Shown here piece after piece: positions 8,587 through 17,339 of a stretch of 64,000 bases of DNA. The number at the start of each line of letters is the position of its first letter. The stretch's first letter is position 1. This stretch comes from Roseateles amylovorans. GTDB lineage: Bacteria > Pseudomonadota > Gammaproteobacteria > Burkholderiales > Burkholderiaceae_C. Position numbers and translations under genes: made by a program. Location of the stretch: contig NZ_CP104562.2 of assembly GCF_025398155.2 (NCBI RefSeq), positions 248,001 through 312,000 of the forward strand, given 5' to 3'. Below the pieces are notes generated by a model that saw nothing but the letters and a program-made list of their open reading frames with translations, was not told the origin of the DNA and made no database searches.

Positions 8587-10263
8587 TTACCGGCTGAAGT
8601 GCGCCTTGGCGTCATAGAGCGTCTCCAGCGTGATGAGGGGCAGGCTTCGGATCCGCGCATACGCTTCGGTATTGCGGCGGGCCTTGGCGCGGACAAAGAA
8701 GGGAATCTTGCGCAGCTCCTGTTCGGCGTCGGCGGACCAGGGGGCGGTCGACGTCACGGGCTCGATCGGGACGGCGATGGGCGCGGCGTCGCCGCCGACC
8801 GCTGCATCGGCAGCGTGGGCGCTGTGGGTGGCAGCGGCTGCATCAGCCGGTGCGGTCGTGACTGCGGTGACGGCGGCTGCAGCTGCAGCGACGGCGTTCG
8901 GTGCCACTGCGGCGACCGATGAAGTCGCTGCGGGGGTGGCATGCCCGAGATGGGACGGCGCCGCATCCTCATGGAATTCGAAGTCGCCGCGGAACATCCC
9001 CAGCAGGTGTTGCTCCAGGCCCATCATCAGCGGATGGACCCAGGTGTCGAACAGCACGTTGGCGCCTTCAAAGCCCATCTGCGGCGCATGACGGGCCGGG
9101 AAGTCCTGCACATGCACCGGTGCGGACACGACCGCGCAGGGCAGGCCCAGGCGCTTGGCCATGTGGCGTTCCATCTGCGTGCCCAGCACCAGGTCCGGCA
9201 GCGCGGCCGCCATGGCGGCTTCGACCTCCAGATAGTCGTCGGTGATCAGCGCTTCCAGGCCGTAGTCCTGGGCCGCCGCCCGCAACTCGCGGCCGAATTC
9301 GCGGCTGTAACTGCCCAGCCCGACGACCTCGAAGCCGAACTCCTGTGCCGCGACGCGCGCGGCAGCGATGGCATGAGTGGCGTCGCCAAAGACGAACACG
9401 CGCTTGCCGGTCAGGTAGTTGGCATCCACCGATTCGGCATACCAGGTGGACCGGGAATGCGCCTGCGCGGAGGCCAGGTCGGGATCGATGCCCGCCAGGG
9501 TCGCCACTTCCGCGATGAACTCGCGGGTGGCGCGAACGCCGATCGGCACGGTGCGGGTCGCCGGCTGGCTGAAACTGCGGCTGAGCCAGGCGGCGGCCGT
9601 CTGCGCGACTTCCGGATAGAGCACGACGTTGAAGTCGGCGTCTGCCAGTCGGGCCAGATCCGCCGGCGTGGCATGCCAGGGCGCGATCACGTTGATCTCG
9701 ATGCCCAGCTGGGTGATCAGCTGAGAGATCTCGCGCAGGTCGTCGCGGTGGCGAAAGCCCAGGGCGGTCGGGCCCAGCAGGTTGCAGCGCGGCACCGTGC
9801 CACGCAGGCGGGGCTGTGCCGGCTTGACGGCCAGGGTGCGCACCAGTTGGTAGAAGGTCTCGGCAGCGCCCCAGTTTTCCTTGCGCTGGTAGGCCGGCAG
9901 CTCCAGCGGGATCACCGGCACCGGCAGGTTCAGGGCGGCAGCCAGTCCGCCGGGATCATCCTGGATCAGCTCGGCGGTGCAGGACGCGCCCACCAACAGG
10001 GCCTGCGGCTGAAAGCGGGCATAGGCTTCGCGCGCGGCATCCTTGAACAGCTGGGCGGTGTCGCCGCCGAGGTCGCGCGCCTGGAAGGTGGTGTAGGTGA
10101 CCGGCGGGCGTTCGCCGCGCCGCTCGATCATGGTGAACAGCAGGTCGGCATAGGTGTCTCCCTGCGGCGCATGCAGCACATAGTGCACCCCGCGCATGGC
10201 CGTGGCCACCCGCATCGCGCCGACGTGCGGCGGGCCTTCGTACGTCCAGAGGGTGAGCTGCAT
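8587..10263 (-). CDS. bchB: Dark protochlorophyllide reductase subunit B
   Basis: A 558-residue DPOR subunit that forms the catalytic heterotetramer with BchN. Asp36 (in APQGDTYADL) is the position known in BchB to ligate the intersubunit 4Fe-4S cluster, and LVGASCTAELIQDDPGG is the conserved cysteine region. The C-terminal small domain (SADAEQELRKIPFFVRAKAR) is present. Between core and C-terminal domain is an unusually long Ala/Val/Pro/His-rich low-complexity linker, about residues 435-500. It starts 12 nt after the bchN stop and is in the bchF-puh operon. Confidence 0.97.
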   Translation of the reverse strand: MQLTLWTYEGPPHVGAMRVATAMRGVHYVLHAPQGDTYADLLFTMIERRGERPPVTYTTFQARDLGGDTAQLFKDAAREAYARFQPQALLVGASCTAELIQDDPGGLAAALNLPVPVIPLELPAYQRKENWGAAETFYQLVRTLAVKPAQPRLRGTVPRCNLLGPTALGFRHRDDLREISQLITQLGIEINVIAPWHATPADLARLADADFNVVLYPEVAQTAAAWLSRSFSQPATRTVPIGVRATREFIAEVATLAGIDPDLASAQAHSRSTWYAESVDANYLTGKRVFVFGDATHAIAAARVAAQEFGFEVVGLGSYSREFGRELRAAAQDYGLEALITDDYLEVEAAMAAALPDLVLGTQMERHMAKRLGLPCAVVSAPVHVQDFPARHAPQMGFEGANVLFDTWVHPLMMGLEQHLLGMFRGDFEFHEDAAPSHLGHATPAATSSVAAVAPNAVAAAAAAVTAVTTAPADAAAATHSAHAADAAVGGDAAPIAVPIEPVTSTAPWSADAEQELRKIPFFVRAKARRNTEAYARIRSLPLITLETLYDAKAHFSR

Positions 10264-10275
10264 GGCGGTCTCGCT

Positions 10276-11568
10276 TCAAGCCGCCAGCAATTGCCGACGA
10301 TGCAGGGGACGGGTGAACAGCGCGGCCAGGTCGCCGGCCTGCTCGAAGCCCTGGATGGGGGTGAAGACCAACTCGATCGACCATTTGGTGGTCATGCCTT
10401 CAGCCTCCAGCGGATTGGCCAGGCCCAGGCCGCAGACGACCAGGTCCGGCCGCGCCGCCCGGCAGCGGTCGAGTTGCCGCTCCACATCCTGGCCCTCCGA
10501 CAAGAAGGTGCCGCTGGGCAGCAGGGCCAACTCTTCAGCCAGATGCGTGCGATGCAGATACGGACTGCCGACCTCCACCAGCTGCATGCCCAGCTCGCGC
10601 GACAGGAAGCGGGCCAACGGGATCTCCAACTGAGAGTCCGGGAAGAAGAACACGCGCCGGCCGCTCAGCCGGGCACGGTGGACCGACAGCGCCTGCTCGG
10701 CTCGCTCCCGGGCCGGTGCGATGGCCTGCGCGGCCTTGTCGGGATCGATGCCCATGGCCGCAGCGGCGGCCATCATCCAGGCGGCACTGCCCTCGGCGCC
10801 CAGCGGGAAGGGCGCGGCAATGCGCTGCGCGCCTCGCGCTTCCAGCGCGCGTGCCGTGTCCCCCAGGAAGGGCTGGGCCAGCAGGAAGCGGGTCTGCGGA
10901 CCGACCGCAGGCAGGTTGGTGGCGCTGCGAGAGGGAAAGAACGACACCCGCGACAGTCCCATGGCCTGGAACAGCCGCTGGAACTGGTCTTCCACGACAT
11001 CGGCCAGCGCACCGACCACCATCAGCTCGGGCTGGCTGCTGACGGACACGGTCGGCAACGACGGCAAGGTGGGCGCCAGCGCGGCCAGGCAGGCGTCTTC
11101 ACCCTGGGTGAAGGTGGTCTCGATGCCGCTGCCGGAATAGTTGAGCACCCGGACCTGCGGGCTGAAGCGCTGGTTCAGCCGGCTCGCGGCGCGCGACAGG
11201 TCCAGCTTGATCACTTCCGAGGGGCAGGAGCCCACCAGGAACAGCAGGCGGATGTCCGGGCGACGCGACAGCAGCCGCTGCACCACCCGGTCCAGCTCGT
11301 CCTGGGCATCGGCCAGGCCGGCCAGGTCGCGTTCGTCGAGGATGGCGGTCGCGAAGCGGGGCTCGGCAAAGATCATCACGCCGGCCGCCGACTGGATCAG
11401 GTGGGCACAGGTGCGCGATCCCACCACCAGGAAGAACGCGTCCTGCATCTTGCGGTGCAGCCAGATGATGCCGGTCAGCCCGCAGAACACTTCCCGCTGG
11501 CCGCGCTCGCGCAGCACCGGGGCGTCCTGGCAGCCGACGTCCGCCTGGATGGGGATGACCGGGCTCAT
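10276..11568 (-). CDS. bchN: Dark protochlorophyllide reductase subunit N
   Basis: A 430-residue NifD-like subunit that, with BchB, reduces ring D of protochlorophyllide in the dark. The three cysteines that ligate the NB cluster are seen at about residues 29 (REVFCGLTG), 54 (VGSRTCAHL) and 115 (FLVGSCPSEV); the fourth ligand is Asp36 of BchB. Spacing between the cysteines is as in characterised enzymes. The ATG at 11568 overlaps the bchF stop (ATGA). Confidence 0.97.
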   Translation of the reverse strand: MSPVIPIQADVGCQDAPVLRERGQREVFCGLTGIIWLHRKMQDAFFLVVGSRTCAHLIQSAAGVMIFAEPRFATAILDERDLAGLADAQDELDRVVQRLLSRRPDIRLLFLVGSCPSEVIKLDLSRAASRLNQRFSPQVRVLNYSGSGIETTFTQGEDACLAALAPTLPSLPTVSVSSQPELMVVGALADVVEDQFQRLFQAMGLSRVSFFPSRSATNLPAVGPQTRFLLAQPFLGDTARALEARGAQRIAAPFPLGAEGSAAWMMAAAAAMGIDPDKAAQAIAPARERAEQALSVHRARLSGRRVFFFPDSQLEIPLARFLSRELGMQLVEVGSPYLHRTHLAEELALLPSGTFLSEGQDVERQLDRCRAARPDLVVCGLGLANPLEAEGMTTKWSIELVFTPIQGFEQAGDLAALFTRPLHRRQLLAA

Positions 11569-12167
11569 GACGCCGCCCCTTGCGTGCGTCGAGTGGCGGG
11601 CTGAGCGGCAGGGCCTGGCTGACCGGGTGTCCCTTGCAATCGCGCCGCCCGCAGCTTCAACAGGAACTGGGTGGCGTTGATCGCATAGGCCGCATACGCG
11701 GCCAGGGCCAGCAGCATCTGGCTGCGGCTGTCGAGCCAGCCGCTGAACCAGGCCATCAGGTAGGCGGTGTGCAGGGCCAGCACGGCCATGCTGAACACGT
11801 CCTCCCAGAAGAAGGCCGGCGCAAACAGCCAGCGGTCGAACACCACCTTCTCCCAGATGCAGCCGGTCACCATGATGGTGTAGAGCACCAAGGTCTTGAC
11901 CAGCACCGAGATCGCCGCCGGTTGCTCGCCCGCGCCGGTCAGCAGAAAACGCAGCACCAGCGCGACGCTGACCAGGAAAACCAGGAACTGCAACGGAGCC
12001 AACACGCCCTGCACCAAGGTCCAGCGCGTGGCGTCGCGGCGTGCGCGCTCCTGCGGGGTGTAGAGCGGGTGGACTGGCGCACTGCCCGGTGCGGTGACGG
12101 ACGCGGCAGGCGCCTCGACGGCGGGTCGGGACCTCAGCGAAGCGGGCGAGGCGAGTGGTTGACGCAT
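11565..12167 (-). CDS. bchF: 3-vinyl bacteriochlorophyllide hydratase
   Basis: A 200-residue membrane enzyme that hydrates the C3 vinyl group of chlorophyllide, leading to the acetyl group of bacteriochlorophyll a (BchC then oxidises it). The core begins LYTPQERARRDATRWTLVQG, followed by hydrophobic segments and the family motif CIWEKVVFDRWLFAPAFFWED. The ATG at 12167 is preferred over the upstream in-frame start at 12203 because it sits 8 nt downstream of a good -10 hexamer with a consensus -35, while 12203 lies in the promoter. The first 40 residues are Pro/Ala-rich and probably not conserved. First gene of the operon. Confidence 0.95.
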   Translation of the reverse strand: MRQPLASPASLRSRPAVEAPAASVTAPGSAPVHPLYTPQERARRDATRWTLVQGVLAPLQFLVFLVSVALVLRFLLTGAGEQPAAISVLVKTLVLYTIMVTGCIWEKVVFDRWLFAPAFFWEDVFSMAVLALHTAYLMAWFSGWLDSRSQMLLALAAYAAYAINATQFLLKLRAARLQGTPGQPGPAAQPATRRTQGAAS

Positions 12168-12174
12168 GGGGCCG

Positions 12175-12203
12175 AATCTAGGCCTGCCCATCGGTGATGT
12201 CAA
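12175..12203 (-). promoter_or_regulatory. bchF promoter (sigma70-like), possible leaderless start
   Basis: On the minus strand TTGACA (12203-12198), 17-nt spacer, TAGATT (12180-12175). The bchF ATG follows the -10 by 7 nt, so the transcript would start at or within a few bases of the ATG. The -35 overlaps the PpsR-type box at 12198-12215. No Shine-Dalgarno sequence could fit. Confidence 0.65.
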
Positions 12204-12215
12204 TCAAGATTGACG
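12198..12215. promoter_or_regulatory. PpsR/CrtJ-type operator, TGT-N12-ACG
   Basis: TGT at 12198-12200 and ACG at 12213-12215 with exactly 12 nt between; the core is the inverted repeat GTCAAT-CAAG-ATTGAC. The known PpsR/CrtJ consensus is TGT-N12-ACA, so this is one base off on the plus strand. It covers the bchF -35 hexamer and could also serve the divergent ppaA. Confidence 0.7.
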
Positions 12216-12476
12216 TAATAAAAAATGGACAGATGGGGCGCTGTCGGGAAATTCAGCTTGACGTCAGGTGGCGTGAGGGGGACATTGCGTGCGGGTTGTT
12301 CGTTGACGCAAGTGAACTGAACAAGTCGAAGACACCTATAAAAAATTTCGGATCAGACCTACCCAAACTGTTTGCAGTGGCGATTTCTGACGCTGCCTAG
12401 CGCCGAGGGCGGAGCCGATGTTCTCCGGCCCCTCACAGGGAACCCAAGCTGCCGATCCACCCTGAGGAGACGCGTG

Positions 12477-13433
12477 GTGGCTGGATGGACGACCAATCGG
12501 CAGGCCAAAAGGCCGCCGCAACGCCGGCGTGCGGAGCTTGATGCGACGCTCACCGGTTCCGAACGCAGCGCTGACGAGTCGCTGACGCTGGACGCCTTGC
12601 TGGCGGCCCGGCGCGAATTGAACGATGAACCGCAGCCGTTGTCGCGGCCGCGCGCGGGGCCGCAGGAGCAACTGACGCGGCTGGTGGAGGCGGAGATCAT
12701 TCCGCGCCTGATGCTGCTGCATCGCCCGCCGCCGCTGGCGGCCTGCCCGGCGGCGCCAGTGTTCGCGCCGACCCAGGCGCATGTGACCACGCTCAGCACG
12801 CTCGCGGTCCATGACGATGCACAGGCGGCGGTGCTGTATGTGCACAGCCTGGTGGAGCTGGGGGCGACCCATGAGCAGGTGCTGCTGGACCTGCTGGCCG
12901 CCAGCGCCCGTCACCTCGGCGTGATGTGGGAGGAAGACTTCTACAGTTTCTCCGAGGTCACCATCGGCCTGTGGCGTTTGCAGCGGGTGCTGCATGACTT
13001 TGCCCATCTGGAACCGCCGCCCCTGACGGGCGTCGCCGCCGGCCGTCGCTGCCTGCTGGCCGCTGTGCCGGGCACCCAGCACACCTTCGGCCTGGCAATC
13101 GTCACCGAATTTTTCATGCGGGGCGGATGGGAGGTGGACAGCCACCCCCAAGCCAGTTGGGAGGCCCTCCGTGCGCAGGTGGCGCGTGAGCACTTTGATG
13201 TGTTCGGGCTGTCAATCTCCTCGGGTGAATGCATTGCAGAGATCGTGTCTGGTATTCTTGACACGCGCAGAACGGCGGCCAATCCCCGCCTATTTGTGAT
13301 GGTCGGAGGCCCCATGGCCGCCTTGATGCCGGACTTGGCACAACGCTGCGGGGCCGATGCCATGGCCAGCGATGCGAGCACGGCCGTGGCCTTGGCCAAC
13401 GCCAGCCTCCCCAGCCGGGTTCGGGGTGTCTGA
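12477..13433 (+). CDS. ppaA: PpaA/AerR-type cobalamin-binding regulator (PpsR antirepressor)
   Basis: A 318-residue protein with a B12-binding fold. The helical cap contains HLGVMWEEDFYSFSEVTIGL and the binding domain contains VPGTQHTFGLAIVTEFF, DVFGLSISS and the final MVGGPMAALMPDLAQRCGAD. In Rhodobacter, AerR/PpaA binds cobalamin in a light-dependent way and modulates CrtJ/PpsR. The GTG at 12477 is chosen because GAGGAG lies 7 nt upstream; an adjacent GTG at 12474 is also possible. The Arg-rich first 60 residues are poorly conserved. It is directly upstream of ppsR, the usual arrangement. The symbol aerR would be equally acceptable. Confidence 0.88.
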   Translation: MAGWTTNRQAKRPPQRRRAELDATLTGSERSADESLTLDALLAARRELNDEPQPLSRPRAGPQEQLTRLVEAEIIPRLMLLHRPPPLAACPAAPVFAPTQAHVTTLSTLAVHDDAQAAVLYVHSLVELGATHEQVLLDLLAASARHLGVMWEEDFYSFSEVTIGLWRLQRVLHDFAHLEPPPLTGVAAGRRCLLAAVPGTQHTFGLAIVTEFFMRGGWEVDSHPQASWEALRAQVAREHFDVFGLSISSGECIAEIVSGILDTRRTAANPRLFVMVGGPMAALMPDLAQRCGADAMASDASTAVALANASLPSRVRGV

Positions 13434-13557
13434 CGGCTGTCACCGGGGCCCGAGTTCGGGTCCGGTGCCGGTCTGCGGGTGGGTGTCCCCGACCGTTCTT
13501 TGATGACCTGGCGGTGCGGTCTTGCCGTACCGCTGCTTGATCACAGCAGGGAACTTG

Positions 13558-15072
13558 ATGCAGACCCACGGTAACGCGGCCCACCCACAGCGATTCGAGG
13601 CGCCGGAGCGCCACTTCGCCGGGCTGAACGCCGACCTCCTGGCCCGGATCGTCGCCGCTGCGTCCGACGTGGCGCTGGTCGTCGACGGCCAGGGCGTCAT
13701 CCGCGATGTGTCGCTGGGCGCGTCGGCCGCTGCCGAGCTGGCCGAGCTGCGCCAATGGATCGGCCGGCGCTGGGCGGAAACCGTCACCATCGAGAACCGG
13801 GCCAAGGTGCAGTCCATGCTGTCTGCCGGTGCCCCCTCGGCCGGCCATGCCGTGCCGCCGGAGCGCCAGGTCACCCATGCGCTGTCGGGCGGCGTGGACC
13901 TGCCCATCAGCTACAGCATCGTCCCGCTGGACGGCCAGGGCGCCGTCCTGGCGTTGGGACGCGATCTGCGCGAGGTCGCCACCGTCCAGCAGCGACTGGT
14001 GGATGCGCAGCAATCGATGGAGCGGGACTATCTCCGCCTGCGCCACACCGAGGCCCGCTACCGGCTGCTGTTCGAGGCGGTGGATGAGGCGGTGCTGGTG
14101 CTGGACGCCAGCTCCCTGGTGGTGTTTGAACAGAATGCCGCCGCCAGCCGCCTCCTGGGCGATGCCGGCAAACGGGTGGTGGGCCGCAGCCTGCTGGATG
14201 TGCTGGCCGTGGCCAGCCATGCCGAAGTGCAAGCCGGCCTGGCCCAGGCCCGCGCCGGCGGTCGGTGCGACGAGCTGTCGATCCGTCTGGCCAGCAGCGC
14301 CACGGAACTGCTGCTGTCGGCCTCCGCCTTCCGGCAGGACAGCACCACCTTGTTGCTGGTGCGGCTCGCGCCGCTGGCAGGCGTGTCCCAGGGCGCGACG
14401 TCCGGCTCATCGTCCAGCCTGTCCCTGTCCGGTCCCAATGGCGCCCACGGCGTGGCCACGCCGTCGCTGCTGGATGTGGTCAACACCCTGCCCGACGCCT
14501 TCGTGCTGACCGACATGCAGGGCCGCATCCTGGCGGCCAACCAGGCGTTCAGCGACATGCTGCAGCTGCCGCCCGGTGAACTGGTCCAGGGCCAGCCGCT
14601 GGATCGCTGGCTGGGCCGCACCTCGGTCGATATGAATGTGCTGATCGGCAACCTTCGCCAGCACGGTGTGCTGCGACTGTTCCCGACCACCATGCGCAGC
14701 GGTCTGGGCGAACTCAGCCCGGTGGAGATTTCGGCCGTGGCGGTGCCCGACGGCAGCCAGGCCTGCCTAGGTTTTGCGATTCGCGATGTGGCGCGCCGGC
14801 TGCCCGCCGAGACCCGCCCTGCGCGACAGTTGCCGCGTTCGGTGGACCAGCTCACCGGGCTGGTGGGCCGGATTCCGCTCAAGGACATCGTCGGCGAAAC
14901 CACCGATCTCATCGAGCGCCTGTGCATTGAAGCCGCGCTCGAGCTCACCCGCGACCACCGCGCCTCGGCCGCCGAGATGCTGGGCCTGTCCCGCCAGAGC
15001 CTTTATGTGAAGCTGCGCCGCTACGGCATCCTCGGGGATGGCGGCGCTGATGAGTCCGCATCGCCGCATTGA
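13558..15072 (+). CDS. ppsR: PpsR/CrtJ transcriptional repressor of photosynthesis genes
   Basis: A 504-residue regulator with three PAS modules (about residues 35-150, 165-285 and 305-425) and a C-terminal Fis-type helix-turn-helix, ASAAEMLGLSRQSLYVKLRR. A cysteine just before the helix-turn-helix (ERLCIEAALEL, about residue 456) matches the redox-sensitive cysteine known from CrtJ. The family represses bch, crt and antenna genes through TGT-N12-ACA sites, seven of which occur in this window. The ATG at 13558 follows a GGGAA-type ribosome site; an upstream TTG at 13522 is less likely. It follows ppaA by 124 nt. Confidence 0.95.
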   Translation: MQTHGNAAHPQRFEAPERHFAGLNADLLARIVAAASDVALVVDGQGVIRDVSLGASAAAELAELRQWIGRRWAETVTIENRAKVQSMLSAGAPSAGHAVPPERQVTHALSGGVDLPISYSIVPLDGQGAVLALGRDLREVATVQQRLVDAQQSMERDYLRLRHTEARYRLLFEAVDEAVLVLDASSLVVFEQNAAASRLLGDAGKRVVGRSLLDVLAVASHAEVQAGLAQARAGGRCDELSIRLASSATELLLSASAFRQDSTTLLLVRLAPLAGVSQGATSGSSSSLSLSGPNGAHGVATPSLLDVVNTLPDAFVLTDMQGRILAANQAFSDMLQLPPGELVQGQPLDRWLGRTSVDMNVLIGNLRQHGVLRLFPTTMRSGLGELSPVEISAVAVPDGSQACLGFAIRDVARRLPAETRPARQLPRSVDQLTGLVGRIPLKDIVGETTDLIERLCIEAALELTRDHRASAAEMLGLSRQSLYVKLRRYGILGDGGADESASPH

Positions 15073-15082
15073 CATCGTTAGA

Positions 15083-15100
15083 TGTAAACGTAGCTTGACA
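15083..15100. promoter_or_regulatory. PpsR/CrtJ-type operator, TGT-N12-ACA (perfect)
   Basis: TGT at 15083-15085 and ACA at 15098-15100 with 12 nt between, a full consensus match. The last six bases are also the TTGACA -35 of the bchG promoter, so binding would block RNA polymerase. Confidence 0.8.
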
Positions 15101-15123
15101 ATGGGCGGCATCGGCACAGAATA
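15095..15123 (+). promoter_or_regulatory. bchG promoter, possible leaderless start
   Basis: TTGACA (15095-15100), 17-nt spacer, AGAATA (15118-15123). The bchG ATG is the seventh base after the -10, where transcription would start. Upstream of the ATG there is room only for a weak AGG, not a normal Shine-Dalgarno. Confidence 0.65.
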
Positions 15124-15129
15124 GGCCGC

Positions 15130-16008
15130 ATGCAGCGCCCCGCCCTGTCGGCCATCGCCGAACTGCTCAAGCCCATCACCTGGTTCCCGCCCATGTGGGC
15201 CTTTGGCTGCGGGGTGGTGGCTTCGGGGATGCATCCCGAGGGCCGCTGGCCGGTCATCGTGGCCGGTGTGCTGTTGGCCGGTCCCTTCGTCTGCGCCACC
15301 AGCCAGGCGGTGAATGACTGGTTCGACCGTGAGGTCGATGCCATCAACGAGCCCCAACGTCCCATCCCGTCCGGCCGCATGCCGGGGCATTGGGGCCTGT
15401 ACATCGCTTTGATCTGGACCTTGCTGTCGCTGCTGCTGGCGTGGCAGATCGGCGTGGTGGGGTTCCTCGCCGCGGTGCTGGGTCTGGTGCTGGCCTGGGC
15501 CTACAGCGCGCCGCCGCTGCGGCTCAAGCGCAATGGCTGGTGGGGCAATGCCGCCTGCGGCCTTTGTTATGAAGGGCTCGCCTGGATCACCGGGGCCGCC
15601 GTGATGGCCATGGGCCAGTGGCCCGATGGCCGCTCCCTCGGGCTGGCGCTGCTCTACAGCCTGGGCGCCCACGGCATCATGACGCTGAACGACTTCAAGT
15701 CCATTCCCGGAGACCGGCAGATGGGCATCCGCTCCTTGCCGGTGATGCTGGGTGCCCCTGGCGCCGCGCAGGTGGCCTGCGCGGTGATGGCGGTGCCGCA
15801 GCTGATCGTCATCGGCCTGCTGATGCAGTGGGGGCAGGGCGGCCATGCGACGGCCGTGGCGCTGCTGCTGGTCGCGCAGGGGATCCTGATGCGCCGCTTC
15901 ATGGCCGAACCCCTGCTGCGTGCACGCTGGTACAGCGGCGTGGGCGTGCCCTTGTATGTCTCCGGCATGCTGATCAGTGCCTTTGCGTTGCGGGGGGTGG
16001 TGACATGA
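15130..16008 (+). CDS. bchG: Bacteriochlorophyll synthase (BChlide a prenyltransferase)
   Basis: A 292-residue UbiA-family membrane protein that esterifies bacteriochlorophyllide a with geranylgeranyl or phytyl diphosphate. The first Asp-rich motif is NDWFDREVDAINEPQRPIPS near residue 66, typical of chlorophyll synthases, and the second is DFKSIPGDRQMGIRSLP. Membrane helices fill the rest, beginning with KPITWFPPMWAFGCG. It starts a plus-strand operon with the next PucC-family gene, bchP and a small membrane protein; the stop overlaps the next ATG. Confidence 0.96.
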   Translation: MQRPALSAIAELLKPITWFPPMWAFGCGVVASGMHPEGRWPVIVAGVLLAGPFVCATSQAVNDWFDREVDAINEPQRPIPSGRMPGHWGLYIALIWTLLSLLLAWQIGVVGFLAAVLGLVLAWAYSAPPLRLKRNGWWGNAACGLCYEGLAWITGAAVMAMGQWPDGRSLGLALLYSLGAHGIMTLNDFKSIPGDRQMGIRSLPVMLGAPGAAQVACAVMAVPQLIVIGLLMQWGQGGHATAVALLLVAQGILMRRFMAEPLLRARWYSGVGVPLYVSGMLISAFALRGVVT

Positions 16009-17339
16009 CGACGCCGTTCATGGGATGGCTGGGCGTGGTGCGCCTGGGGCTGGTGCAGTCGGCGCTGGGCGCGATCGTGGTGCTGACCACCTCCACCCTC
16101 AACCGGGTGATGGTGGTGGAAATGGCGCTGCCGGCCCTGCTGCCCGGTCTTCTGCTCGGCTGGCATTACCTGGTGCAGGCGGCGCGGCCCCGCATGGGCC
16201 ATGGCGCGGACCAGGGACGTCGCTGCACGCCCTGGATCCTGGGTGGCATGGTGACGCTGGCCGGCGGCGGCTGGCTGGCGGCCTGGGCGACGGTGCTGAT
16301 GGCCCATCACCTGGCAGCCGGCGTGGCGCTGGCGCTGGTGGCCTATGCCCTCATCGGCCTGGGTGTGGCGGCCAGTGGCACCTCGCTGCTGACGCTGCTG
16401 GCCAAGCGGGTGGCGCCGGAGCGTCGCGCGGCGGCGGCCACGACCGTGTGGATGCTGATGATCGCCGGCTTCGTGGTGACGGCCGGGGTCTCCGGCCGAT
16501 TGCTCGATCCCTTCACGCCGCAGCGGCTGCTGATGGTGGCCGGTGGCGTGGCGGTGTCCGCCGTGCTGGTCGCGGCGATGGCGCTCTTCCGGCTGGAGGG
16601 CCGGGCCGAACCGGAGCCACACCCGATGCCTGCGGCTCAGCGCCCGCCGGTGACCTTCACCCAAGCCCTGCGGGATGCCTGGGCCGAGCCGCGTGCGCGC
16701 CGCTTCACCGTGTTTGTCTTCATCTCCATGCTGGCCTACAGCATGCAGGACCTGATCCTGGAGCCGTTTGCCGGCCTGGTCTTCGGGCTGACGCCGGGCG
16801 CCACGACGCGCCTGTCCGGCACGCAGCACGGCGGTGCCTTGCTGGGCATGCTGCTGGCGGCCGGCGCCGGCAGTCGCTGGGCGGGCGGTCGTTGGGGCAG
16901 TCTGCGGGACTGGACCATCTGGGGCTGTGTGGCCGCCGGCCTGTCGCTCGCCGGCCTGGTGCTGGCCGGTTTGATGGGGCCGGGTTGGCCGCTGGCGGCC
17001 AATGTGTTCCTGCTGGGCGTGTGCACTGGTGCGTTCTCGATTGCAGCGATCGGCGCCATGATGGGTCTGGCGGGTGCCGATGGCCCCGGCAGGGAAGGCG
17101 TGCGCATGGGCCTGTGGGGCGCGGCGCAGGCTCAGGCGTTCGCCTTGGGCGGCCTGGTGGGCACCGCGGCCAGTGATCTCGCCCGCTGGCTGATTCAGGC
17201 CGCAGGCCCGGCTTATGCGCTGGTGTTTCTGGCCAACGCCGCCTTGTTCCTGGTGGCCGCACGGCTGGCGGCTCGGGTCGATCCCCGTCCGGCAGCATCG
17301 GCCCCGATCCTGTTCGGCCAACTCAAGAGGGCACCATGA
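16005..17339 (+). CDS. PucC/BCD family protein next to bchG and bchP
   Basis: A 444-residue polytopic membrane protein of the same family as LhaA. The family motif TSTLNRVMVVEMALPALLPG lies in the first helix and SMQDLILEPFAG in the middle. Genes of this type sit between bchG and bchP in many PGCs (called bch2 or orf428) and are thought to help pigment delivery or antenna assembly. Twelve hydrophobic segments can be counted. It overlaps bchG (ATGA) and bchP (ATGA), so translation is probably coupled to pigment esterification and reduction. Confidence 0.88.
   Translation: MTTPFMGWLGVVRLGLVQSALGAIVVLTTSTLNRVMVVEMALPALLPGLLLGWHYLVQAARPRMGHGADQGRRCTPWILGGMVTLAGGGWLAAWATVLMAHHLAAGVALALVAYALIGLGVAASGTSLLTLLAKRVAPERRAAAATTVWMLMIAGFVVTAGVSGRLLDPFTPQRLLMVAGGVAVSAVLVAAMALFRLEGRAEPEPHPMPAAQRPPVTFTQALRDAWAEPRARRFTVFVFISMLAYSMQDLILEPFAGLVFGLTPGATTRLSGTQHGGALLGMLLAAGAGSRWAGGRWGSLRDWTIWGCVAAGLSLAGLVLAGLMGPGWPLAANVFLLGVCTGAFSIAAIGAMMGLAGADGPGREGVRMGLWGAAQAQAFALGGLVGTAASDLARWLIQAAGPAYALVFLANAALFLVAARLAARVDPRPAASAPILFGQLKRAP

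Larger units (their letters stand above)
12168..12476. other. Divergent regulatory region between bchF and ppaA
   Basis: About 310 nt without a convincing gene. It holds the bchF promoter and a PpsR-type box near the bchF side. The middle is noticeably AT-rich (runs such as taataaaaaatgg near 12216 and ctataaaaaattt near 12336), which could carry a ppaA promoter, but no clean -35/-10 pair for ppaA could be assigned. A 68-codon open frame at 12194-12400 (plus) covers the promoter and looks spurious. Confidence 0.6.

Noticed and set aside
12194..12400. 68-codon frame on the plus strand
   Set aside because: It covers the bchF promoter and PpsR box, has no ribosome site and shows no family resemblance.
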